Of a stretch of 54,682 nucleotides of DNA, positions 25,532 to 32,393 are shown piece by piece. A model generated the notes under the pieces. The model saw only the letters and a program-made list of their open reading frames with translations. It was not told the DNA's origin and made no database searches. Source of the DNA: Evtepia gabavorous (GTDB lineage Bacteria > Bacillota > Clostridia > Oscillospirales > Oscillospiraceae); contig NZ_QQRQ01000012.1 of NCBI RefSeq assembly GCF_003425665.1, positions 1 through 54,682 on the forward strand. The letters run 5' to 3'. The position numbers were made by a program, and so were the translations under genes. The first letter of the stretch is position 1; each line of letters opens with the position of its first letter.

Positions 25532-26485
25532 TCACCCCTTCCGGGCCAGACAGCGGCGGACCGCCTGGGCAATGGCGTCGGCGTTCAGGCCGTACCGGAC
25601 CAGCAGGGCCTCGGGGGGACCGCTCTCCCCAAAGGTGTCCTGGACGGCCACAGCCTCCATGGGCACCGGGCAGGTGCGGACCACCACCTCGGAGACCGCC
25701 CCAAAGAGTCCGCCGGCCAGCTGGTGCTCCTCGGCGGTGACCAAGGCCCCGCAGGACCGGGCGGCCTCCTGGATGGCGGCCTCGTCCAGGGGTTTGATGG
25801 TGTGCAGGTCCACCACCGTCAGGGAGATGCCCTGGGCCGCCAGCGCCTGGGCGGCCACCAGGGCCTCATAGACCATGGCCCCGCAGGCCAGCACCGCGCA
25901 GTCCCGGCCCCTCTGGACCAGGCGGGCCTTGCCGATGGTAAAGGGGGTGGTCTCGTCGGTGATCACCGGCACGGCCTCCCGGCCAAAGCGGAAGTAGACC
26001 GGCCCCGGCCAGTCCACGGCGGCCAGGACGGCCTTTCGGGTCTGCGCGCTGTCACAGGGGGCGATCACCGTCATGTGGGGCAGCACCCGGGCCAGGGCCA
26101 GGTCCTCCAGCGCCTGGTGGGTGGCCCCGTCAGGGCCCACGGAGATCCCCGCGTGGGCGCCGCCAAAGCGGACCTTGAGGTTGTTGTAGCACACGGTGGT
26201 GCGGATCTGGTCAAAGGCCCGGCCGGAGAGGAAAACCCCGTAGGTGGACACATAGGGGATCTGCCCCCCCAGGGCCAGGCCGGCGGCGGTGCCCACCAGG
26301 TCCTGCTCGCTGATGCCCAGGTTGTAAAAGTGGTCGGGGAACCGGTCCCGCACCCAGTTGGTGCGGGTGGAGGCGGCCACGTCGGCGTCCAGCACCACCA
26401 CGTCGGGGCGGGCGGCGCACAGGTCCAGCAGGCCCTGGCCGTAGCCGTCCCGCTGGGGAATCCGGGGAATCTGGTTCCAGTTCAT
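25532..26485 (-). CDS. Transketolase, C-terminal subunit
   Basis: A 317-residue protein covering the pyrimidine-binding and C-terminal domains of transketolase. NLGISEQDLVGTAAGLAL contains the conserved glutamate that activates thiamine diphosphate; FGGAHAGISVGPDGATHQ and TAEEHQLAGGLFGAV are further family blocks. It works with the N-terminal subunit encoded upstream, whose stop overlaps this start by 4 bases. Together they move two-carbon units between sugar phosphates. Paralogues of split transketolase exist, so a specialised sugar substrate is possible. Confidence 0.9.
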   Translation of the reverse strand: MNWNQIPRIPQRDGYGQGLLDLCAARPDVVVLDADVAASTRTNWVRDRFPDHFYNLGISEQDLVGTAAGLALGGQIPYVSTYGVFLSGRAFDQIRTTVCYNNLKVRFGGAHAGISVGPDGATHQALEDLALARVLPHMTVIAPCDSAQTRKAVLAAVDWPGPVYFRFGREAVPVITDETTPFTIGKARLVQRGRDCAVLACGAMVYEALVAAQALAAQGISLTVVDLHTIKPLDEAAIQEAARSCGALVTAEEHQLAGGLFGAVSEVVVRTCPVPMEAVAVQDTFGESGPPEALLVRYGLNADAIAQAVRRCLARKG

Positions 26486-27303
26486 AGGGTACCTCCTTCC
26501 GCCAGCTCTGCCAGGGCGGCGGCCAGCTCTTGGTCGTTGGGGGCCTTGCCGTGCCAGGCGGGCTGGCCCTCCATGAAGGAGACCCCCTTGCCCTTCACGG
26601 TGCGGGCCAGCAGCACGGTGGGACGCCCCCGGGTGGCGGCGGCCTGCCGGAAGGCCTCGGCCAGGGCATCCAGGCTGTGGCCGTCCACGGAGAGCACCTG
26701 CCAGCCAAAGGCCCGGAACTTGTCCGCCAGGGGGGCCACATTCATCACTTCACAGGTGGGGCCGTCCAACTGGACCCCGTTGTCGTCCACAATGGCGCAG
26801 ACGGTGTCCAGGGCGAAGTGGGCCGCCGTCATGGCGGCCTCCCACACCTGGCCCTCCTGGAGCTCCCCGTCCCCCAGCAGGCAGTAGGTCCGGTAGGTCC
26901 GGCCGGTGCGCCGGGCGGCCAGGGCCAGGCCGTTGGCGATGGACAGACCCTGGCCCAGGGAACCGGAGGAGCAGTCCAGGCCGGGGAGCTTGGCCATGTG
27001 GGGATGGCCCTGCAGGGGGGAGCCCAGCTGGCGCAGGGTGGGCAGCAGGGCGGGGTCAAAATACCCCCGGCGGGCCAGCACGCTGTACAGCAGGGGGGCG
27101 GCGTGGCCCTTGGACAGCAGGAACCGGTCCCGGTTGGGGTCGTCGGGGCGGGCGGGGTCCAGGCGCATCTGGCCGAAATAGAGACTGACCAGAATCTCCA
27201 CCGCCGACAGGGAGCCCCCGGGATGGCCGGAGCCGGCGGCATGGGTCATGGACAGGATGTCCCGCCGGATTTGCCGGCAGAGGGCGGGCAGGTCGTGTGT
27301 CAT
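26482..27303 (-). CDS. Transketolase, N-terminal subunit
   Basis: A 273-residue protein covering the thiamine-diphosphate binding half: SGHPGGSLSAVEIL, SKGHAAPLLYSVLA, GSLGQGLSIANGLAL and the metal-binding GDGELQEGQVWEA. ATG 27303 (MTHDLPALCRQI) follows GGAGG; the frame is open upstream without homology. First gene of the operon tktN-tktC-lipoprotein, downstream of its own promoter at 27347-27375. Confidence 0.9.
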   Translation of the reverse strand: MTHDLPALCRQIRRDILSMTHAAGSGHPGGSLSAVEILVSLYFGQMRLDPARPDDPNRDRFLLSKGHAAPLLYSVLARRGYFDPALLPTLRQLGSPLQGHPHMAKLPGLDCSSGSLGQGLSIANGLALAARRTGRTYRTYCLLGDGELQEGQVWEAAMTAAHFALDTVCAIVDDNGVQLDGPTCEVMNVAPLADKFRAFGWQVLSVDGHSLDALAEAFRQAAATRGRPTVLLARTVKGKGVSFMEGQPAWHGKAPNDQELAAALAELAEGGTL

Positions 27304-27346
27304 GGAAAAACCTCCTGGGTCCGTGATGGAAAAACTTACTAAGAAA

Positions 27347-27375
27347 AAAGTACCATAGTGGGCGGAGATTGTCAA
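27347..27375 (-). promoter_or_regulatory. Promoter of the split transketolase operon
   Basis: Minus strand: TTGACA (27375-27370), 17 bases, TACTTT (27352-27347). The leader to the ATG is about 38 bases. Confidence 0.65.
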
Positions 27376-27550
27376 TCAGCGGGCGGCCCGCTGGTCTTGT
27401 GTCCCCAGACGGTGGGAGAAACGGGTCGAACCCTGTCGGGCGGGCAGGTGAAATCCACAAAAAATTTCCTAAAGATTGCCGTTTTTTTAGCGGGAGAATG
27501 GGAGGAAGTGACAAGTTGTACAAAAGAAACCCTTTTATGGGGAAAAGAAC

Positions 27551-27578
27551 TTGACAATGGAGCAAATCGGCGTAATAT
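27551..27578 (+). promoter_or_regulatory. Promoter of the c-di-GMP riboswitch transcript
   Basis: TTGACA (27551-27556), 16 bases, TAATAT (27573-27578). Transcription would begin about 15 bases before the aptamer. From 27376 to 27550 I see no gene. Confidence 0.7.
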
Positions 27579-27600
27579 TAACCATTGCAAAGACTTACAA

Positions 27601-27696
27601 GGGAATATTGGGCAAACCCAGTGAAAGCTGGTGACGCAAAGCTATAGGGTCTACGTTTCTCCGCACGGAAGCATGACAGCCAGTTGCAGCAATCCC
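27601..27696 (+). ncRNA. c-di-GMP-I (GEMM-I) riboswitch aptamer
   Basis: P1 pairs the GGGA..ATTG strand (27601-27610) with CAATCCC (27690-27696). Inside are the conserved GGCAAACCC, a GAAA tetraloop hairpin (CCAGTGAAAGCTGG), GACGCAAAGC and, on the 3' side, the CATGACAGCCAG receptor strand. This set of blocks is specific for the GEMM-I class that binds cyclic di-GMP. It lies upstream of a c-di-GMP enzyme gene. Confidence 0.88.
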
Positions 27697-27733
27697 ATAC
27701 CGGTTCCAGGGGAATCGGTATGCCTTGTTTTTT
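27696..27733 (+). terminator. Terminator hairpin of the riboswitch expression platform
   Basis: CATACCGGTTCC pairs with GGAATCGGTATG (one G-T pair), followed by CCTTGTTTTTT. It abuts the 3' strand of P1, sharing one base. Whether ligand binding favours or disfavours it cannot be decided by eye. Confidence 0.75.
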
Positions 27734-27741
27734 ACTCAAGG

Positions 27742-27771
27742 GCCTGCAAGCTTTCGTCTTGTGGGTTTTTT
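27742..27771 (+). terminator. Second terminator-like hairpin before the DUF6514 gene
   Basis: GCCTGCAAG pairs with CTTGTGGGT (Watson-Crick plus wobble) around a 7-base loop, followed by six T. It is an unusual tandem arrangement after the first riboswitch terminator. Confidence 0.55.
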
Positions 27772-27800
27772 GCAGGAAAAAATAAGGAGGTATTGAGGAA

Positions 27801-28034
27801 GTGGGCACGTATTACGTGACGAAGGAGAGCCAGGAGATAGCGGGCTGTCGCTTGATCCGATACGGCATCGGTTGCCGATGGCGGGAGATTCTTGGGCTCT
27901 CCCACAATCGCCAGGCAGTGGAGTGGCTGGTGGAACGTTGCAACACCCTGGAGCTGGACCCCATCCATCTGGAGGATGTGGTGCAGGATTTTCTATGGGA
28001 ACAGGGGGAACCGATGCGAACGATTGCGGGTTGA
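27801..28034 (+). CDS. Small DUF6514-like protein
   Basis: A 77-residue protein starting at GTG with AAGGAGG nine bases upstream. The C-terminal half contains NRQAVEWLVERCNTLELDP and HLEDVVQDFLWE, matching my memory of the DUF6514 family of clostridial small proteins; the N-terminal part has YGIGCRWREI. No catalytic motif, signal or membrane segment. It is the first gene behind the c-di-GMP riboswitch and lies 10 bases upstream of the large GGDEF/EAL gene, so a role in c-di-GMP signalling is a fair guess. Confidence 0.7.
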   Translation: MGTYYVTKESQEIAGCRLIRYGIGCRWREILGLSHNRQAVEWLVERCNTLELDPIHLEDVVQDFLWEQGEPMRTIAG

Positions 28035-28044
28035 GGTGAGAAAA

Positions 28045-31000
28045 ATGGAAGAGAAACGAGAGGGGTCCCGATCCCTGTCCCAGCAGGAGGAGGACGCGTT
28101 GCAGTCCATTGCCCGCAGTGACCTGGGGGGCTTGTTCAAGGCGAGAATGGACGAGGGCTTTACCCTCCTCTATGCCAACGACAGCTACTATGCCATCCAT
28201 GGTTACACCCGCGGCCAGCTGGAGCAGGAGATGCATGGGCAGGCGGTGGGGCTGGTGCACCCGGAGGATGTGGCGTGGGTCAGCGAGCACTTGCGGCGGG
28301 CCCTGGCAGAAAACCAGGGGACCGTCTCTTTTGAGTACCGGATCGTCCGCCGGGACGGAGCGGTGGTGTGGCTTCTCATCAGCGCCGGGCTGTCCCAGGA
28401 GGACGGGGGCATGGTTTTAAGCGGGATGATTCTGGACATCACCGCCCGCAAGGCCATGGAGGACCGGCTCCGCCGGAGTGAGGAACGGTTTCAGATCGCG
28501 GTCCGCCAGGCGGGGATCAGCGTGTGGGAGTATGACATCCCGGCCCGCAGGCTCTACTCCTCGGTCTCCACCCAGGGCCATGGGGAGGCCTGCCCTGTTG
28601 TGGAGCAGGTCCCCCAGAGCCTGATCGACAGCGGCTATGTTCACCCCAGCGGGGTGAAGGAGTTTCAGGGGATGCACGAGGCCCTCCACCGGGGGGAGCC
28701 CACCGCCAGCTGTGTGGTGCAGGTCCGCTCCCCCCAGGGGGGCTACCGCTGGGAGCGCATCCATTACACCACCCTGTTTGACGACCGCCGGAGGCCGGTC
28801 TGGGCGGTGGCCATTGTGGAGGATGTCTCCGACCAAAAGTATGCCGAGCGCCGCTGCATGCAGGAGGAGCAGCTCCGGGAGATGCTGTCGGTGGATGTGC
28901 TGATCTCCGGCAAGGTCAACCTGACCAAAAACCAGGTGGAGGAGCTGTGGGGCCACCGGTCCTTTCCGGCGGCGTTTCAAAAGGTGCAGGACTGCGACGG
29001 CCTCTTCCAGCTCATGGGGGAGTATCTGGCCAACGCCGAGGAGCGCAAGCGGTACCGGGCGCTCTTCCGCCGGCAGGCCCTGCTGGCCAAGTACCGGGCG
29101 GGGGACCGGGGAATCTGGGGGGAGTACCGGTGCGTGAACTTTGACGGGGAGATCCTGTGGGCCGCCCTCCGGGCCACCATACACGAGGACCCGGAGACGG
29201 GGGATATCCTCCTGTTCGGCTACGTCCGGGACATCGACAGCCGGAAAAAGACGGAGCTGGCCCTGCTGGAGCGGGCGGAAAAGGACGGGGTGACGGGCCT
29301 GTACAACAAGGCCACCATTCAGACCATGATCCAGCGCATTCTCCAGGAGCGCCGAGGCAGCGGCGGCCAGTGCGCCCTGCTGGTCATCGACCTGGACAAC
29401 TTTAAGCAGGTCAACGACCGCTACGGCCATCTTCAGGGGGACAAGCTCCTTCAGGAGATCGGCCACATTCTCCACGCCTCCTTCCAGCAAAAGGGGCTGG
29501 TGGGGCGGATTGGAGGGGATGAGTTCGTCCTGTTTTTGGGGGAGATCCCCAGCGAACAGTGGGTCCTGGAGCAGACGGACGCCCTGTGCCGGATGCTGAA
29601 CATCGCCTATGAGGCCGCAGAGGACCATGTCCCGGTGTCGGCCTCCATCGGCGTGGGGCTGGCCCCCCACAGCCAGGCCCAGTATGAGGAGCTGTTCCGT
29701 CAGGCCGACGCCGGCCTCTACCACGCCAAGCAGCAGGGGAAGGCCCGGTACAGCTGCTGCCGGGACGAGGGCTTTCTGGAGGGGGAGGGCACGGTGACCT
29801 CCCTCCAGTGCGCGGCCAAGGAGCACCTGGGCACCCACTGCATGCTCGATGCGCTGGAGGACATGCTCTTTGTGATCGACCTGGAGACCTACGAGATGCG
29901 CTATATGAATGCCCCGGCCCGGGCCGCCTTCGGGTATGAGGAGGGGGCGTACGCGGGCAGAAAGTGCTACCAGGTTCTCCAGGGCTTTTCCCAGCCCTGC
30001 GTCTTCTGCCAGAACCACCTGCCCAGTGAGCAGGGATTCAAGACCTGGGAAAACCAGAATGTCCGCCTTCACCGGCGGTTCCTCATCCGGGACAAAATCA
30101 TTCAGTGGGACGGCCGGCCTGCCCGGCTGGAGATCTATCAGGCCCCGGCGGCCCAGGAGGAGGCCAGGGAGAACGCCGAACACGTGCTGCTGGAGATGGC
30201 GGGCCTTCTGCTGTCGGCAGAGAGCCTGGAGGACGGCATCCAGGGCACCCTGGAGCGGCTGGGGGGCTTTTATGGGGCGGACCGGTGCTACGTGGTCCAG
30301 GCCAGACTGGGGGAGAGGACCTTTCAGGCGGCCCAGCAGTGGCAGTCTCCTGCCCTCCAGGCCCGGGGGAACGCCGCCGCCCAGACCCTGGAGGGGGCCG
30401 GGTGGCTGGAGCATCTCAAGGCCCGCCACCTGGTGGCCTGCCACGACGTGGAGCAGCTGCAGCAGGTCTTTCCCGAGAAGTACCGGGACATGCGGGCCCG
30501 GGGGGTACGGTCCTTCTACGCCGTGGCCCTGCTGGAGGAGGGGGAGCTCCGGGGTTACCTGGGCATCGACAACCCCCGGGAGCGGTTGGAGTGCACCACC
30601 ATGCTTCTCTCCCTGTCCCACTTTCTGATGGGGGAGCGGAGCAAGCGGGAGGGGAAGGCCCAGAACGCTTTCCTCCGCAGCCACGACGCCCTGACCGGCT
30701 GCCTGAACTGGGAGCGGTACAACGACTATCTGGTGGCCTTCTCCAATGATGTCTCCTCCTCCCTGGGGGTGCTTCGGGCGGATGTGAATCAGCTGGCGGA
30801 GCTCAACCAGCGCCGGGGCAAAGAGGCGGGGGACCGGATGGTCTGCCATGTGGCCCAGGTGCTGCGCCGGCGGTTTGGGCCGGGAAATGTCTACCGGATA
30901 AACGGGGATGAATTTGTGGTCTTCCGCACCGATGTCACCTACCGCAAGTTTGCCGGGGATGTGGAGGCCTGCCAGCAGCTGCTGGAGGAGCAGGCCCCCG

Positions 31001-31902
31001 GGGCGGTGGCCTTCGGCTGGACCTGGGCCGACCAAGACATTCAGATCCAGGGGATGGTCCACCACGCGGGAGAGGCCCTCCAGCTGGAAAAGCAGCGCCA
31101 TGGAAAGGGGAAGGGGGCCTGGGGACAGCAGGCCTTCTGGGGTCTGGAGGAGGCCTTTGCCAAGGGGCATTTTCACATATACCTCCAACCCAAGGCGGAG
31201 ATTGCCAGCGGGCGGATTCGGGGGGCCGAGGCCCTTATCCGGTACCGGGATGACCAACACGGGGTGGTGGGACCGGATAAGTTCATCCCCCAGCTGGAGC
31301 GGTCGGGGCTTATTCGTCACATCGACCTGTTTGTATTGGAGGAGGTCTGCCGGACCCTCCGCCGGTGGCGGGAGCAGGGGGTGGAGCCCATCCCCATCTC
31401 CCTGAACCTCTCCCGGTACACCCTGATGGAGAAGGGGATTCTGGCCCGGATCAATGGGATCACCAGCCGGTACCAGGTGGACCGGCGGCTGCTGAAGCTG
31501 GAGATCACCGAGTCCATTGGGGATGTGGAACGGCGCATCCTGGAGGAGATCAGCCGGGAGATTGTGGGGGACGGCTACTGCCTCTCCCTGGACGACTTTG
31601 GGGCCCAGTACAGCAACCTGTCCATTCTCTCCAGCCTGCAGCTGAGTGAGCTGAAGATTGACATGAGCATCATCAACGACCTCTACTCCAACCAGAATAC
31701 CCGTATCCTGGTGGAGCATTTGATCCACATCTGCCGCCAGCTGGGCATTGACAGCGTGGCGGAGGGGGTGGAGGAGCGGGAACAGCTCCAAATCCTGGAG
31801 GACATTGGCTGTACCTATGCCCAGGGCTACCTCTACAACAAGCCCATACCCGTCCCGGACTTCGAGCGGAAGTACCTGGCGGGCCCGGGGAATGACCCTT
31901 GA
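28045..31902 (+). CDS. Multi-sensor diguanylate cyclase/phosphodiesterase (PAS-PAS-PAS-GGDEF-PAS-GAF-GGDEF-EAL)
   Basis: A 1285-residue soluble signalling protein that makes and/or degrades c-di-GMP. PAS-type folds lie at about residues 25-140, 150-275 and 290-405. GGDEF-1 (about 415-575) has an intact GGDEF motif at 490-494. A fourth PAS (about 600-690) contains a C-x11-C-x2-C pattern (KCYQVL, PCVFC). A GAF-like domain follows (about 715-860). GGDEF-2 (about 880-1005) has NGDEF at 953-957. The EAL domain (about 1030-1280) keeps EALIR at 1062, KLEITES, LDDFGAQ, LKID, AEGVE and QGYLYNKP, so phosphodiesterase activity is expected. No membrane segments. I chose ATG 28045 after GAGGTGAG. Regulated by the upstream riboswitch. 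Confidence 0.9.
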   Translation: MEEKREGSRSLSQQEEDALQSIARSDLGGLFKARMDEGFTLLYANDSYYAIHGYTRGQLEQEMHGQAVGLVHPEDVAWVSEHLRRALAENQGTVSFEYRIVRRDGAVVWLLISAGLSQEDGGMVLSGMILDITARKAMEDRLRRSEERFQIAVRQAGISVWEYDIPARRLYSSVSTQGHGEACPVVEQVPQSLIDSGYVHPSGVKEFQGMHEALHRGEPTASCVVQVRSPQGGYRWERIHYTTLFDDRRRPVWAVAIVEDVSDQKYAERRCMQEEQLREMLSVDVLISGKVNLTKNQVEELWGHRSFPAAFQKVQDCDGLFQLMGEYLANAEERKRYRALFRRQALLAKYRAGDRGIWGEYRCVNFDGEILWAALRATIHEDPETGDILLFGYVRDIDSRKKTELALLERAEKDGVTGLYNKATIQTMIQRILQERRGSGGQCALLVIDLDNFKQVNDRYGHLQGDKLLQEIGHILHASFQQKGLVGRIGGDEFVLFLGEIPSEQWVLEQTDALCRMLNIAYEAAEDHVPVSASIGVGLAPHSQAQYEELFRQADAGLYHAKQQGKARYSCCRDEGFLEGEGTVTSLQCAAKEHLGTHCMLDALEDMLFVIDLETYEMRYMNAPARAAFGYEEGAYAGRKCYQVLQGFSQPCVFCQNHLPSEQGFKTWENQNVRLHRRFLIRDKIIQWDGRPARLEIYQAPAAQEEARENAEHVLLEMAGLLLSAESLEDGIQGTLERLGGFYGADRCYVVQARLGERTFQAAQQWQSPALQARGNAAAQTLEGAGWLEHLKARHLVACHDVEQLQQVFPEKYRDMRARGVRSFYAVALLEEGELRGYLGIDNPRERLECTTMLLSLSHFLMGERSKREGKAQNAFLRSHDALTGCLNWERYNDYLVAFSNDVSSSLGVLRADVNQLAELNQRRGKEAGDRMVCHVAQVLRRRFGPGNVYRINGDEFVVFRTDVTYRKFAGDVEACQQLLEEQAPGAVAFGWTWADQDIQIQGMVHHAGEALQLEKQRHGKGKGAWGQQAFWGLEEAFAKGHFHIYLQPKAEIASGRIRGAEALIRYRDDQHGVVGPDKFIPQLERSGLIRHIDLFVLEEVCRTLRRWREQGVEPIPISLNLSRYTLMEKGILARINGITSRYQVDRRLLKLEITESIGDVERRILEEISREIVGDGYCLSLDDFGAQYSNLSILSSLQLSELKIDMSIINDLYSNQNTRILVEHLIHICRQLGIDSVAEGVEEREQLQILEDIGCTYAQGYLYNKPIPVPDFERKYLAGPGNDP

Positions 31903-31927
31903 CAAATGGGGGAACTTGCCGGATAAT
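31899..31927 (+). promoter_or_regulatory. Promoter of the CsoR-type regulator gene
   Basis: TTGACA (31899-31904), 17 bases, GATAAT (31922-31927). The -35 overlaps the stop codon of the GGDEF/EAL gene. Confidence 0.75.
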
Positions 31928-31963
31928 GGGGCTACAAAATCCACGGGTTGGGAGGGAAGCAGC

Positions 31964-32239
31964 GTGAGGCAGTGTATGGATTCCGACAATCTGCACCGGC
32001 GCCTGAAAAAGATCATCGGACAGGTGCAGGCCATTGACCGGATGATCGACGAGGACATCCCCTGCGAGGACATCCTTGCCCAGATCAACGCCGCCAAATC
32101 CGCCCTGCACAAGGCCGGCCAGGTGGTGCTGGAGGGACACATCAAGCACTGCGTCCGGGACGGCCTGGAGCACGGGGACCCGGACCTCACCATCGCCAAG
32201 TTCACCAAGGCGGTGGAGCGGTTTGCCAACATGAACTGA
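31964..32239 (+). CDS. csoR: CsoR-type metal-sensing repressor
   Basis: A 91-residue all-helical repressor of the CsoR/RcnR/FrmR family. Cys34, His59 and Cys63 reproduce the C-x24-H-x3-C Cu(I)-binding pattern of CsoR, and not the all-Cys/His variants of RcnR or FrmR. The start is GTG at 31964, eight bases after GGAGG; the downstream ATG at 31976 is too far from it. Apo-protein is expected to repress, and metal to release it from, the palindrome in the P-type ATPase promoter directly downstream. Confidence 0.85.
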   Translation: MRQCMDSDNLHRRLKKIIGQVQAIDRMIDEDIPCEDILAQINAAKSALHKAGQVVLEGHIKHCVRDGLEHGDPDLTIAKFTKAVERFANMN

Positions 32240-32252
32240 CCACACCGGCCCA

Positions 32253-32289
32253 GCCGGCGGGAGGAGACAGCCTCCCGCCGGCTTTTTTT
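32253..32289 (+). terminator. Intrinsic terminator after csoR
   Basis: GCCGGCGGGAGG pairs perfectly with CCTCCCGCCGGC, followed by seven T. The regulator is therefore transcribed apart from the ATPase. Confidence 0.9.
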
Positions 32290-32299
32290 GCGGGTCCCC

Positions 32300-32328
32300 T
32301 TGACAACATATACCCCTATGGGTATAAT
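32300..32328 (+). promoter_or_regulatory. P-type ATPase promoter with embedded CsoR-like operator
   Basis: TTGACA (32300-32305), 17 bases, TATAAT (32323-32328), both perfect. The spacer and -10 contain the 18-bp inverted repeat TATACCCCTATGGGTATA (32309-32326), of the ACCC/GGGT type bound by CsoR proteins. A repressor there would block RNA polymerase directly. Confidence 0.85.
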
Positions 32329-32393
32329 GGGGCTGTATTCAGTTAGGGGAAGATAACCTTCCCGGCAAACGGAACAGAAAAGAGGAGATATCC

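Noticed and set aside
27400-27460. GGGTCGAACCCTG string resembling a tRNA T-arm
   Set aside because: No acceptor stem, anticodon arm or D-arm can be formed around it.
28417-32232. Very long open frame on the minus strand opposite the GGDEF/EAL gene (over 1200 codons)
   Set aside because: It is an antisense shadow of a GC-rich gene: no ribosome binding site, low-complexity Gly/Pro/Leu/His composition, no known motif, while the plus frame has full domain signatures.
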